DNA of 64,000 nt from Periplaneta americana (GCF_040183065.1 NC_091121.1:39296787-39360786); one strand, 5' to 3'. Positions 35,306 through 46,782 are shown, counted from the stretch's first letter. Numbers and translations are program-made. The notes: generated from the sequence alone by a model not told the origin.

Positions 35306-35320
35306 AACTTATATAGTTTA
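35306..35320 (+). pseudogene. trnE: start of mitochondrial tRNA-Glu, end of the insert
   Basis: ACTTATATAGTTTA matches the usual beginning of insect tRNA-Glu, which follows tRNA-Ser1; similarity stops after it. Confidence 0.6.
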
Positions 35321-35504
35321 TTATATATGCGCTGCCCATCTTAACACTTCCTTAGGAAAGAATAAATTATATTTTATCAGAAAGAAGGATTTTTTTTTAT
35401 TTGAAACACTTAAAATGTTTAGTCATTCATCGTGATGTATAGAGACTCGTAAAGCAAACACTAATAATTTGTTTTATTTTCTCATGAAATTTCGGTCAGG
35501 CTTT

Positions 35505-36082
35505 TTTGGGAAAGAAATGGAACATAGACTCGTTACGGCAAATAAGTGTTACTACTCCCTTGACAAATTGCTTAGTTCCAAACTCCATCTAGATTATCAA
35601 AATTAAGATGCTATAAAACAGTAATCCTACCAACTCTCCTATATTGCTGTGAAACTTGGATATTAAGAAAAAAAAAGTAACAAAATCCCTTTTTACTTTT
35701 GAGAACAAAATCTTGAGGAATATTTTTGGTCCCATTCAAGAAAATAACACCTGGAGAATTTTGTACAACAGGGAACTAAGGGATATTTATAAAGATCCGG
35801 ACATAATAGCCTTAATAAAAAGTCGAAGACTACGTTGGCTTGGACACGTTCTACGGCGTGATGAAGACTCTCTTCTACGAAAAGCTTTCGACTATTCTCC
35901 AAGATGTACGAGACCTCTTGGTAGACCTCATCTCCGTTGGCAGGACCAAGTATATGATAATCTTTCTACAGTGGGAAGACGACAAGAAGATGCAGAGAAC
36001 AGAGACGAATGACGATATATCGTGAATGAGGCTAAAAACCTCTTAGGTTTTGAAATGCATTACATTGATTGATTGATCGATT
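35505..36082 (+). pseudogene. second RTE-like LINE (family J), C-terminal part
   Basis: Pieces in two or three frames: VTANKCYYSLDKLLSSK, a frameshifted CETW segment, FENKILRNIFGPIQENNTWR, ILYNRELRDIYKDPDIIALI, KSRRLRWLGHVLRRDE and RPLGRPHLRWQDQV. The order is as in LINE A but the sequence is clearly different. It ends with a (GATT)n tail at 36064-36082, which runs into a truncated SINE group 1. Confidence 0.8.
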
Positions 36083-36308
36083 GTATGGGACCGGTGTCCA
36101 CCCAGCATCGTGATGCACTTGGGGAGCTACGATAGGTAGCGAAATCCGGATACGAAAGCCAGCTATAACGGCTGGGGGGGGATCATTGTGCTAACCACAC
36201 GATACCTTCATTCTGGTTGGATGATCGTTCACCTCTGCTTCGGCATGTGGACGTGAGGCCAGCAGCTGGCTGGTCGGATATGGTCCTTCATGAGCTGTCG
36301 TGGCTGGG

Positions 36309-36356
<48 letters not shown>
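36079..36356 (+). repeat. SINE group 1, 5'-truncated
   Basis: Begins inside the body at TGTATGGGACCGGTGTCCAC, lacks the tRNA head, and ends in GGGATT and (ATT)n at 36309-36356. Confidence 0.88.
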
Positions 36357-36358
<2 letters not shown>

Positions 36359-36476
36359 TTACAAATGACTTTTAAGGAACCCGGAGGTTCATTGCCGCCC
36401 TCACATAAGCCCGCCATCGGTCCCTGTCTTGAGCTAGATTAAACCAGTCCCTACCATCATATCCCACCTCCCTCAA

Positions 36477-36530
<54 letters not shown>
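36357..36530 (-). pseudogene. LINE A copy 4, short fragment inside (ATT)n
   Basis: About 120 bp of the LINE A 3' end (minus strand, tail TTAC at 36355-36363) is flanked on both sides by (ATT)n, at 36309-36356 and 36478-36530. It looks like an insertion into the SINE tail, or into a tract extended from it. Confidence 0.8.
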
Positions 36531-36533
<3 letters not shown>

Positions 36534-38930
36534 AGTTCATATTAAGGGGAACTGAGAGAGCTGGAGAGAGGCAACAAGAATGACTTTACAAGTACCCTAC
36601 GACGGCGAAGACAATATCTGAAGAAATAAGAGTCTATCCGAGAAAATGAATTACGAAATTTATAAACATTTCTAAGAAATACAACGGGGAAATAACTCAA
36701 AGCCATTTATGTATGATGTATGAGGTACAATAGATGAAATGGCCATGATCTTCGAGTAACAATAGTGTCGACTAGAGTAAAAAGGTCTTATATGTACGTT
36801 ACTAAGGACGCCAATTAATCTTGTGTATTCTATCCCCGATTCCCTCTGTTTCCATTTCTGTAACTACACGTAATGATCAAGTTTACAGGTATCTTACAGT
36901 TTATAAATAGAAGAACTGGAAGGCAAACAAGAAACCAAACTAAGCCAACTATCTAGAGTTTAGTCATAGTGTAGAAGGAATTTTTCATCTCGACGTAACA
37001 GGTAGCAAACCTTAAAGCCATGTTATTATTTTTTTTTTTCGATCTAACTACATTTTAGTGCCGATCATGTTTATCTGGTTTTTGAACCAGTTTCACAACA
37101 TCAGTTTCTATATAGTAGCCCCGCATCGAATGCAGTAGACTTTTTTAAAATAAAGAATAAAAATAAAACTCTTGATTCTATATGTATTCGTCTATACGAG
37201 GCGGTTGTTGTCTTCTCCCCCCCCCCCAACCTAACTTTCCTACGACACTTCACTTTTATTTTAGAATAACGTTCGGCGCTACTGGATCTAAACAACTGTT
37301 AACGTTACTGGTGATATTGTTTAACGGTGATCTATTACGTTCGAGTCTTATTGACGGTAACTCTTGATTACATATGAGTCATCCGAACTTGCACACAAGG
37401 AATCCAGGACGTCTATGCTAATACCATGAGGTCGGGAGTTACAAGAAGGACGGCGGGATTGCTTCGTTACGTCACTTAACATCCTTTTCAACGCTCCATT
37501 GCACAATGTAAGTACACACCTGCTGTTCTGACATAATATTGTCATAGATCTTTACCAAAGCGTGGCATCACATCACGTGATATTTTACTGTTTTGTAGCA
37601 AAGAAAATTTAATCTAATTATCTTTTTATGTAACCCATTACCAGCATTATTCAATTAAGTATTCAACGTGAAATAAAATTTAAAATCTTCATCAATCTCT
37701 GTAGATAAAGGAATATCATTTATCGCTAAAATTCTGAAGAAAAGTGAAGTTTTAGATCTTTGGTATGTGATCTTTGTCTTGTATGTCTGTTGTCTTAAGC
37801 AGCGACCTTGCGTCGTGCTTACCACGCTACTAAGGAGTCCCGTTGTCTGTGAATATAGTGAGGGTCACATAAGAACAATTCCTAAACAGCAAATATTGCC
37901 GTCTTGTCAGGGTTGCCAACTGTTACCAGATATCACACGATCCTACGTACTAAATGACTTATTTACTTACCGTACTTTATGTTGGAAGGTTATTCTAAAT
38001 AATTCAATAATTTGTAACATATTTTCGTAGGCAAACTATACGAGAAAGGGATCAACATGTCAAGTATTTTGTCTGGCAATACGAAATTCATTGGTTTGAC
38101 TAAACAATTGACTCACGAGACCTAACCTAAACATGTATTTTGTTTGGACACATGAAATTTCTTGAATTATAACCACAACGCAACATATAAAATAACTATT
38201 ATGTATTAATATTAATACTTATATTAATTAATTATTAGTATGTTTTCACCAGCTTCCAGTAACCGGCTCAGAAATCTAGTAGAATTTTAATTTCATGGAA
38301 CTCCAGTACCGACAAATATTGTTGATATTTGTCTCAGCTGCCAACATACCAGTTACAAAATCACTACCATTTGTAGTATTTGTCAGTATCGAAATTCGAA
38401 ACGAAGTTGTCAAAAGAAAATTCAACCTGCAAACTAGAAAATCACTACAATCCACTAGCATATGTAGTAATGGGGGAAAAATGGTTAGGTTTCACTCTTA
38501 GGGTATGAAGTAAGCTGACTCGGACTATAGTTAGTGTTGATTCATTGAAATTCCTCACAAGAATGGGAATGGAGAGCTTCAAAGGGTTTAAACGTACATA
38601 GCAGATGTTAGTGTTTATGGTAATTCAGATCTTCAAGCTTGTTTTGTGCTAGAAGCATAGAAAGTCCTCTGTTTCGTTTTAGATCCGACATTCTCATCCA
38701 TTTGATTTATAGTTTAATATTTGCTTCGGTGGTCATCTTTCTTCCTTCGTAGATCGTCTGTGAACTGATCTTGTTTCATTGTTCTATTTAGTTTATTCTT
38801 TAACTTATTTACATTTAATTATACATCTTGATTACACAACTTTTAACACTATATCACTTCGGAAAACGTATTATGTGTCTTTCTCGTGTTAAATTTTACA
38901 TTAAATCGTTAACATGTTTCAGCCTGTTAT
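36531..38930. other. unassigned interval, 2.4 kb
   Basis: No intact frame and no recognised domain. It contains a C run near 37220, and at 37764-37850 a piece resembling the 3' half of SINE group 6 (TTGTCTTGTATGTCTG, GCGTCGTGCTTACCACGCTA). Confidence 0.35.
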
Positions 38931-38934
38931 CGAC

Positions 38935-39460
38935 CATCTTCAGAACTGGTTGTTGCTGGTCTTGGCGCCTTTTATTTGTGTTTCCTCTTGGGGTGTGTTT
39001 GTGTAGTGTAATGTGGAGTCAAAGAGTATGTGTGTTCTGAAATTGAGTTGTGCGTTGAGAATTTCATTTAGATGTGTTTTTGTGTGTCTATATTATTTCG
39101 TATTGTTCTAGTGTGTTTAGTTACTGACTTTTTTTGTTGAATATGTTGAATTTCCATGTCTGTGTTGATGTCTCTGTAGGTGTGGTTAGCATTTTTGATG
39201 TGTTCTGCATATTTGGAAGTGTTTTGTAGTTTTGTTATGGCTGTGATGTGTTCTTTGTAACGAGTTTGAAGTGATCTGCCTGCTTGTCCTATGTAGAAGT
39301 TGTTGCAGATGTTGCATTTGAGTTTGTATACGCATGTGTGATTGTATTTGTTTGTGTTGTTTGTATGTTGAGATGCTTATGTAGAGTGTTATTTTGTTCT
39401 GTATGCGATGTTGTAATTTAATTTCTTGAATGAAGTTGCATTCTTGTGTGTGTTTTTATT
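38935..39460 (-). pseudogene. Penelope-like element, GIY-YIG endonuclease end
   Basis: Minus strand: FKKLNYNIAYRTK, two stops in the linker, then VYKLKC (39324-39332 start) with a CX2C pair, FYIGQAGRSLQTRYKEH (39284 region) and AEHIKNANHTYRDI, to TAA at 39068-39070. VYKL...YIGQ is the GIY-YIG nuclease signature that Penelope-like retroelements carry after their reverse transcriptase. The catalytic Arg after GQAGRS is present. Upstream RT sequence may continue to about 39600 in degenerate form. It is broken by stops at about 39375 and 39387. Confidence 0.8.
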
Positions 39461-39904
39461 TTCTTATGTTAGTTTGATGTATTTTTTTTGTGTTCTTGTG
39501 TTTGTGTTGTATTCTTATGCTTTTTGTGATTATGTTTTGTCTTTCTTAGTATGTTGCCTATTATATTGGGGTTGTACATTTAATTGTTGCGAATTATACT
39601 CCTTTCATAGAGAATTTATACTTCATATTCCTTATATTGTATTTGTTCTGTTTTGGTCTAAGTGGTGGCCTTATGTCATGCAAGCCTCATATTCAGCGAG
39701 TGACTTTTCTTGTTCATATCTAGTGGTGTGTAAACATTTAAGAGATTTACAAGGGATTTATTTATTTTTTGTTAAAACTGGAAAAACTCGAGGCACATTA
39801 AGTATAGAATGAAGCGAGAAGACGTACCTCATATAAACCACGAAATTAATCTTATTCTGTAACTATGGCACCACAATTTAGGTTATGTGCATTTTCTGCT
39901 TCTC

Positions 39905-40345
39905 CTCTCAATATACTCTACAGTTCCTTCAGTATAACAGCGAAACTCGGATTGAGACAAGTGGCCGATAGGCTTGGAGATTACATATTCAGTTTTTCTC
40001 GTCCACACCTGTGGAGTAACAGTTGGCGCGTCTGGCCGCAAAACCAGGTGGCCCGGGTTCGATTCTCGGTCAGGGCAGGTTACCTGGTTGAGGTTTTTCC
40101 AGGGTCTTCCCTCAACCCAATATGAGCAAATGCTGGGTAACTTTCGGTGCTGGACCCCAGACTCATTTCACCGGCATTATCACCTTCATTTTATTCAGAC
40201 GCTAAATAACCTAAGATGTTGATAAAGCGTCGTAAATAACCTACTAAAAACAAGTTTTTCTCAGCCCCGAACTTCGTTGCAAGGACTCGTTTTCGCGACA
40301 TTTTAATGTTTATCTTCCCATTCCACCTTTTCATTCATTCATTCA
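39905..40345. repeat. dispersed repeat hosting a SINE, ending in (TTCA)n
   Basis: Left part 39905-40000 and right part 40253-40345 together match the uninterrupted copy at 26691-26886. The end is (TTCA)n at 40330-40362. Confidence 0.8.
40001..40252 (+). repeat. SINE group 2 with 10-bp TSD and known empty site
   Basis: Bounded by AGTTTTTCTC at 39991-40000 and 40253-40262. Head GTCCACACCTGTGGAGTAAC, B-box GGTTCGATTCTCGG, 3' end GCGTCGTAAATAACC. The related locus at about 26790 has a single TAGTTTTTTTCAGCCCC, the pre-insertion state. Confidence 0.93.
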
Positions 40346-40435
40346 TTCATTCATTCACTCATCACGAGTGACGATACAGTAAACCTTTCATGCTAAAACG
40401 TTACAATTTTTCTCTATTTGTACTCCTAAAATTAG

Positions 40436-41671
40436 ACGCTTCACGCCGCTTTCAGGAATGTTTGTCCAAACATTTTCGTCCAATACAAATACAATATTTC
40501 GTCCAAATTTCTATGATCAACACACTTAAGTCCAGTGGAATAAGTCCATAGCATTTTCGTCCAAGAGTAAATTTCATCCAGAAATTTTTTAGTCCAACAT
40601 AGCCTACATATTTTCCAATCGTGATTGATTTTGGATATTCAGATACTAGAATAACATTTTAAACAAATGCCAACAATATAATACCAAACAATGGAGAACT
40701 GAAAAATGGACAGGTGGTGCTAGGGAAATGCATACATCAGTTTCACTTAAAATTATCAGGTATGGATTCCAAAGTAATTACTTCAAAAAGGAACAAATCA
40801 TTGCCCATAAAAGACAGCTACTGTTATCAACACCACTCTTATAATAAGGATCCAACCAAGATATATTGGCGATGTGAGAATCGGTCAACCTGTAATGAAA
40901 TTACACAGCAACCCGCAGAACCCCGGAGATGGAAATTAAAGAAGGAAATTACACTTTCTAAGAAATAGCTAGAATAGTTAGAATTTATAAAACAGTTATA
41001 TTACCGGTTGTTCTGTATGTCTGTGAAACTTGGACTCTTACTTTGAGAGAGGAACAGAGATTAAAGGTGTTTGAAAATAAGGTTCTTAGGAAAATATTTG
41101 GGGCTAAGAGGGATGAAGTTACATGAGAATGGAGAAAGTTACACAACGCAGAACTTCACATATTGTATTCTTCACCTGACATAATTAGGAACATTAAATC
41201 CAGACGTTTGAGATGGGCAGGGCATAGCCTATAGCAAGTATGGGCGAATCCAGAAATGTATATAGAGTGTTAGTTGGGAGGCCGGAGGGAAAAAGACCTT
41301 TGGGGAGGCTGAGACGTAGATGGGAGGATAATATTAAAATGGATTTGAGGGAGATGGGATATGATAATAGAGAGTGGATTAATCTTGCACAGGATAGGGA
41401 CCGATGGCGGGCTTATGTGAGGGCGGCAATGAACCTTCGGGTTCCTTAAAAGCCATTTGTAAGTAAGTATGTAAGTAAGTATGTAAGTAAGTAAGTAAGG
41501 AAGTAAGTAAGTAAGTAAATAAGTAAGAAATAGCTGCTACATTGAATGCATGATCTTTGTTCTTTGAAATAACTGAAAATAAATCTCATATTTTATTTCA
41601 GTGATTCTTTTTTGTAATAAACACAGCTACGGAAATTTCATTGAAATAAATTTGGACTAAATCAGGTAAGG

Positions 41672-41728
<57 letters not shown>

Positions 41729-41822
41729 GGACAAAATTTGATGCAGGACAAACATATAACTGGACAAACGTAAAATTAGGACCAAATTACGTAATGGACT
41801 AACATTCTGCTAACCTTCACGC
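40436..41822. mobile_element. possible foldback element with GTCCAA motif arrays
   Basis: Left arm (40436-40620) has five or more spaced GTCCAA/GTCCAG motifs. The right arm (41640-41822) carries the complement as TTGGAC/TGGAC/AGGAC at similar spacing, with an outer pair TTCACGCC...GGCGTGAAG. Between the arms lies LINE A copy 5. (TA)n at 41679-41725. No transposase. Confidence 0.4.
40974..41525 (+). pseudogene. LINE A copy 5, C-terminal half
   Basis: Begins at RIYKTVILPVVLYVCETWT, then FENKVLRKIFGAKRDEV, and ends AYVRAAMNLRVP. An in-frame TGA lies at 41124-41126 (GGA to TGA), and an insertion near 41225 shifts the frame. The tail is (TAAG)n with variants at 41458-41530. Confidence 0.85.
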
Positions 41823-42016
41823 CAAAATAATCCGCTACTGATATACTCCGAAAACTGAAGATCTTTGGAACGTAAATTCTGACACGATGTTTTAATTTTA
41901 TTATTGTTGTAATAATTTTGTTAAAATAAAATTTCCTCTACCTTAGAAAGCACTAAACTTAAAAAAAGAAATTGTTGTGTTCGAATGCTGAAAAATATTT
42001 TAAATTAATAATAATA

Positions 42017-42047
<31 letters not shown>

Positions 42048-42064
42048 TAGTAACATCATCATCA

Positions 42065-42367
42065 TCAGTATTGTCATCTTCAGGGTTCACAGGACCGATG
42101 ACTAACTCAGCTGCTCTCACGAAGCTTTGTGTAGACTACACTCGCGAGCTAAAAAGAGCACCGTTGGCATTGCAAGCATTGGAACGATTGGCCTATGCTC
42201 TTGTATACTGCAAATGCGCAGCGAAGAATGCTCTTACACAAAGGTCATCACTGATCTACAGGCACGCTCATGAGTCCATGGCTGCACGCAGACACAAAAT
42301 TTTAAGAAAATACTTTTTCCATTTCAAGGATGCTAAGAGTTCGAGGCCTCGTTATTTGAAAGTCTAA
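42065..42367 (+). CDS. candidate terminal exon of an unknown host gene
   Basis: A 3' splice acceptor-like TTGTCATCTTCAG ends at about 42081. From there an open frame of about 95 codons runs to TAA at 42365-42367. It encodes FTGPMTNSAALTKLCVDYTR, then ALERLAYALVYCKCAAKNAL, RHAHESMAARRHKILRKYFF and ends RPRYLKV. It is mostly alpha-helical by composition, basic towards the end, without repeats. Third-position use is more balanced than the AT-rich surroundings and there is no break. I do not recognise the family. No AATAAA is obvious just downstream. It could also be a transposon piece. Confidence 0.35.
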   Translation, partial: SVLSSSGFTGPMTNSAALTKLCVDYTRELKRAPLALQALERLAYALVYCKCAAKNALTQRSSLIYRHAHESMAARRHKILRKYFFHFKDAKSSRPRYLKV

Positions 42368-42369
42368 AA

Positions 42370-43155
42370 ATATCATTTTTTTTTTCTGAATGAAAATGAG
42401 TTTTTCGCACTTCGTACCAATGCACTGATAAAGTGTAAAGCTTGTATAAGGTAAACTCGGCTAATTTCGCAGTGCATCTAATTTCGCAATGTCGCACATA
42501 TTTATTACTTGTGGAGTTGTCCCTCTTCGTTTGAGTTTATAAAAAAATACGGATAAATGCCAGAACCTGTCGGGGATGTTTCATGCAGGAAAATCCTATT
42601 GCAACTCATTCTGGCGAAAGTTACACAACTATCTGCTTTAGTAGGTGTGGGTTTGCTGAGATAGCGTGAATGAATTTGTAGTGTTTCTGCACATTAGGCT
42701 ATATCGTCGAGATATTCAGAACTGTAAGTATCACACTACGATTAACGAATTCTCTACATTCTTATGATTAATTTGAATCCTTGCTTGTTGTTTTATCTAA
42801 TATAGTTTGTTCGTAATATGCTTTTGCTAGTATTCAATTTCTTAATTATTTTCCGCTAGTTGCCGGCAAAGCAGTTCGAGTGGCACGCAGATTCGAACTT
42901 CCTTTAAGAAGTGCTATGGGCTAAGTATGCGCCAGCTAGAAAATCTGTCTTACCATAGAGTAGCAGCCTCAACTCGCTCGAATTTGAACGATTTTTACGA
43001 TGTGTTAGGAAGTGTGTATAAGAAAGCAGAACTGAGTACCAAGCCTAATCTCATTTGAAATTTAAATGAAACAGGGTTTTCATTGGTTACCAAACCAAAA
43101 AAAGGAACAAAGTCTGCCCATCTTCAGACAATGGCAGAGAAAGGAGAAACAATTG
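42370..43155. other. unassigned interval
   Basis: Contains scattered AATTTCGCA/TTGCGAAAT-like words (about 42460-42490 and again 43725-43760, 43955) that may be an old repeat; no frame. Confidence 0.35.
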
Positions 43156-43159
43156 TCGT

Positions 43160-43427
43160 TTTTTATATATTTTTTAAATTTATTGGGTTATCTTACGACG
43201 CTGTATCAACATCTAGATTATTTAGCTTCTGAATGAAATGAAGGTGATAATGCCTGCGAAATGAGTCCGGGGTCCAGCACCGAAATTTACCCAGTATTTG
43301 CTCGTATTTGGTTGAGGGAAAACCCCGGAAAGAACCTCAACCAGGTAACTTGCCCCGACCGGGATTCGAACCCGGGCCACCTGGTTTCGCGGCCAGACGC
43401 GCTGACCGTTACTCCACAGGTGTGGAC
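43160..43427 (-). repeat. SINE group 2 with 11-bp TSD
   Basis: Bounded by ACAATTGTCGT at 43149-43159 and 43428-43438. The minus-strand head has GTGGAGTAACGGTCAGCGCG and B-box GGTTCGAATCCCGG. The A/T-rich tail lies at 43160-43180. Confidence 0.92.
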
Positions 43428-44353
43428 ACAATTGTCGTGCTAGCGGATTCGGATTATGCCTAAATAGTTCTCATAATATGTTTTTTTTTATGTCTTTGGC
43501 ATAATGTTTAATGCAGATATGAATTAGATAAATTTATTAATTTACAATTAATATGCAAGCCTTTTCCTGTTATTAATGTTAATAATTGAAGCCCAGTTGT
43601 TCTATATTTATTACCTAGTTTGTTAATGTGTGTACAGTTCATGTGTGTAAACATGTACGGATGTTTAGATTACATTAAAACGTTTTGAGCTAGAAAGAGT
43701 ATTCTTGAGAATTGCACAAGTGTTACTGCGAAATTGCCCGAGCAGTACTGCGAAGTTACACGAATTCCTGAAACACACACATATGATCTCATGTTTTAGA
43801 TGGAGCTATTTCCCTGTTGAGATACACATAAAAAATAAAATTTTTATACCAACCAATACTATTATAACTAGTGATTAACAGCTCCATGAAGGAATTTTTT
43901 TTCAAGCATTTTTTGGTGTAACTATAGACAGAAAACCTTTAATACTGCGAAATTAGCCGTGTTTGCCTTAGATGTCTTGTGTAAAGTAGATACTAATTAG
44001 GATGTATAATTCATGCGACTTTTATAATATCGAGTGCAATAATTAATTTAATAAACTTGCGAAATTCTCACAAATTTTCATTGTTGATTTCATAAGAATA
44101 TGGCTGTAACAAAATTCACAGTCTTATTGAAATATAACTTGCGTTTGTTTGAAATAATTGCATTCTTCTTCCACTTTGACTTCACTTAGGCCTATATTAC
44201 ACTATAAAATTTCTGTGTTACAGAACACGATAAAATTTTTGATCAAATATGTATGATCTAATGTAAGATTTTGAGTATTTTACACTATGTCGAAGCCTTT
44301 TTCATATCTTTCATCATAGTTCGAACAAGCGATCCACAACAGTTCTATGCTTG

Positions 44354-44475
44354 AATAATTTCAAGGAAAAATTGTTCCGGGTACCGGGATCGATACCCGG
44401 CCTCGGAACAATTTTTCCTTGAAATTATTCAAACCTGCTTTACAGGGAGCTACTACCTGAAAGCCAGATTTGTAT
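44354..44475. repeat. palindromic SINE-derived insertion with 13-bp TSD
   Basis: Bounded by AGTTCTATGCTTG at 44341-44353 and 44476-44488. Perfect 29-bp arms (44351-44379 and 44404-44432; TTTCAAGGAAAAATTGTTCC) surround an inner CCGGGTA/TACCCGG hairpin with a tRNA T-arm-like ATCGATACCCGG. The rest runs to TGTAT. Confidence 0.8.
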
Positions 44476-44574
44476 AGTTCTATGCTTGTTGCAATAGTAA
44501 GTGCAATAATGATTATTGCATTAATACTAAAGAATAATTCAAAGAAAAAACGTATTTCGTTGGCTTAGAGCGTA

Positions 44575-45425
44575 AACTTGCTAACAACAATAGATCCCTA
44601 ATAGAAACTACAACAACCAAATTTCTTGGCTTAAAAATCGATAATGTGTTAAATTGGAAAAATCATATTAAAGAAATTACCCCCAAACTAAATTCAGCTT
44701 GTTTTGCTATTAGATCTATGCTAAATATAGTAAATATCAATACCTTAAAAACAATAGACTTTGCATACTTCCACTCAGTAATGAGTTTTGGAATAATATT
44801 CTGGGGAAATTCCACAGATGGTAACAGTATATTTCTATTACAAAAAAAGAGTAATTAGAATAATAGTAGGTGCGAAATCTAGGGAATCTTGTAGGACTAT
44901 TTTCAAAAAACTACAAATAATGCCCTTGTCTTGTCAGTATATCTTTTCATTATTAATAATCTTCTTCGTATGTAATCGTGAAAACTTTGTAACTAATTCA
45001 ACACTTCATAGCATAAATACACGTCAAAAAATGACTTTCATACTCCATCGGCAAGTCTATCGTGCTATCAAAAAGGAGTGCGTTATGTGGCATTAACAAT
45101 TTTTAATAGCCTCCCTATCGATATAAAAAATGAAACTCAAAACATAAAATTATTTCGGGCCAAATTAAAGAAGTACCTAATTTCTCACGCCTTCTATTCT
45201 GTACGTGAATTCATGACATTCAATAACATTTCATGAAATTGATACTAAAACTTTGTCTTTTACTAGTAGACTATATTGTAAATCTCTTCTGTATATATTT
45301 CATCTAGACTGTGACTATAAATTAAGATTTTATATTAGTATTAAGTTTTTTGTCTTGTTCCATATTCTAGCTGTAAGCAATGTATGAATATCTTGGGATG
45401 TTAATAAATACAATACAATACAACA
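44575..45425 (+). pseudogene. LINE F (Jockey/CR1-like), 3' part
   Basis: FLGLKIDNVLNWKNHIKEI, SMLNIVNINTLKTIDFAYFH, FGIIFWGNSTDGNSIFLLQK, then frameshifts, IFNSLPIDIKNETQN and LKKYLISHAFYSVREF. It ends AATAAATACAATACAATACA. It is related to the split LINE at 7676-8834 but distinct. No active site remains. Confidence 0.8.
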
Positions 45426-45785
45426 AGGAAATTTTACAGGGGAAACAGAATACTGAGTATAAATTAAATCTGAAGCTTTAGGACCAAATCCAAAGTACAG
45501 ACCTGGTCCTCAAGTTTCAGAGTTAATTTATACTCCGTGTTTTCTTTCCACTGTAAAATTTCCTTTTTATTAGTTAGCAGGTTTACACTCTAAGCTGACG
45601 ATTTGGTTAGAGATTGGGGCAGGGAGAAAGATACAAAAGGATCCATCAAACTCTATTGACAGAACTTCCAGTGTGAACGTGTGAAATCCTATATATACTA
45701 AGTATTTAATAATGAATAATGAAACATTTCATGTGACTAAGTGCGATATTAAAAGTTTTGTGTTTTCACAGACCATGTGTAATTA

Positions 45786-45999
45786 GGGGAGAGTTGGGTA
45801 GTAGCGGACATCGGGTAATATCGGACAGTGAGTTTCTTTCATCTACCACCATATGATAACACCTGAATGACATGGTTACGTTTCTGCGATGTCGCATACA
45901 GAAACGTAACCATGTTATTCAGATACTACCATCTGGTGGTAGATGAAAGAAACGCAGTGTCCGATATTACCCGATGTCCGATAATATCCAACTCTCCCC
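45786..45999. mobile_element. palindromic MITE copy 2 (214 bp)
   Basis: Same length and structure as 16515-16728, with TA at 45784-45785 and 46000-46001. The arms begin GGGGAGAGTTGGGTAGTAGC and carry a few differences from copy 1 and from each other. Confidence 0.92.
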
Positions 46000-46001
46000 T
46001 A

Positions 46002-46400
46002 GTGACCGCCATTTTCTTTCTTCTCAATCACAGATTTCATCAAAGGTGTGATGATGACCACGTAATAGATTTTATCATATATATTTTATCAAAGTTCTGT
46101 GACACAGAAATTTGATAGTGTAATATATGGCTTAGGCCTATACGTGTTGATATAAAGTTCTGACAAGTAACTAACATTACAGAATAAATAACAGAGAAGC
46201 CGTCTGTACATCATACAGGCAGCCAAGTGCACAACAAGCTGAATGGCTAACGGCTTCAGGATATCCTTTGAACAGTTGACAGCGCGAACTTTTCATAACA
46301 TAGATCTCCGTCTTGCATACCAGGTCAGTTCACGTCTTTCATTCATCAGGAAACAACGTGTTTTTATAAGGTCAATTTAGATTACTGGAGAATAAAGTAT
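46002..46400. other. unassigned interval
   Basis: No recognisable feature. Confidence 0.35.
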
Positions 46401-46401
46401 A

Positions 46402-46640
46402 CTATGGTCCGTCGCTATTGCTCAGTAGACAGCGCGTATGCATCCCAACCAAGCGGTCCTTGATTCGATTCCTAAAGTCGGAGGAGATTTATCGTCATTC
46501 TACGGAAGTGGGGGGAGGGAGCTCCCTTGTCTTGTATTTGTCTTGTGATATCTCAGCGGTAGTCCTGCATCGTGCTGACCACATAGTCAAGGAGGCTCGT
46601 ATTTTTGGAAAGCATTGTCAAAACATTTAGAATTCTAGAG
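46402..46640 (+). repeat. SINE group 6 copy
   Basis: A-box-like TATTGCTCAGTAGACAGCGC and B-box-like GATTCGATTCC. The 3' half has TTGTCTTGTATTTGTC and GCATCGTGCTGACCACATAG, which matches 37764-37850. Confidence 0.6.
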
Positions 46641-46782
46641 ATGATGTGGTAGCGCCTCGAGAAGATGAAAGAGTGTAGGCCTACTAAATGTATGCCATGT
46701 AATTATTAAATATTTAGAAAAGATTATATTGACACCATTCAACATGTAAAAAAGCTATAAATAACAGTCAACCCTTCAATAA

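Noticed and set aside
39426..39812. 128-codon plus frame rich in Phe, Cys and Val
   Set aside because: It is the antisense shadow of degenerate Penelope-like coding sequence on the minus strand.
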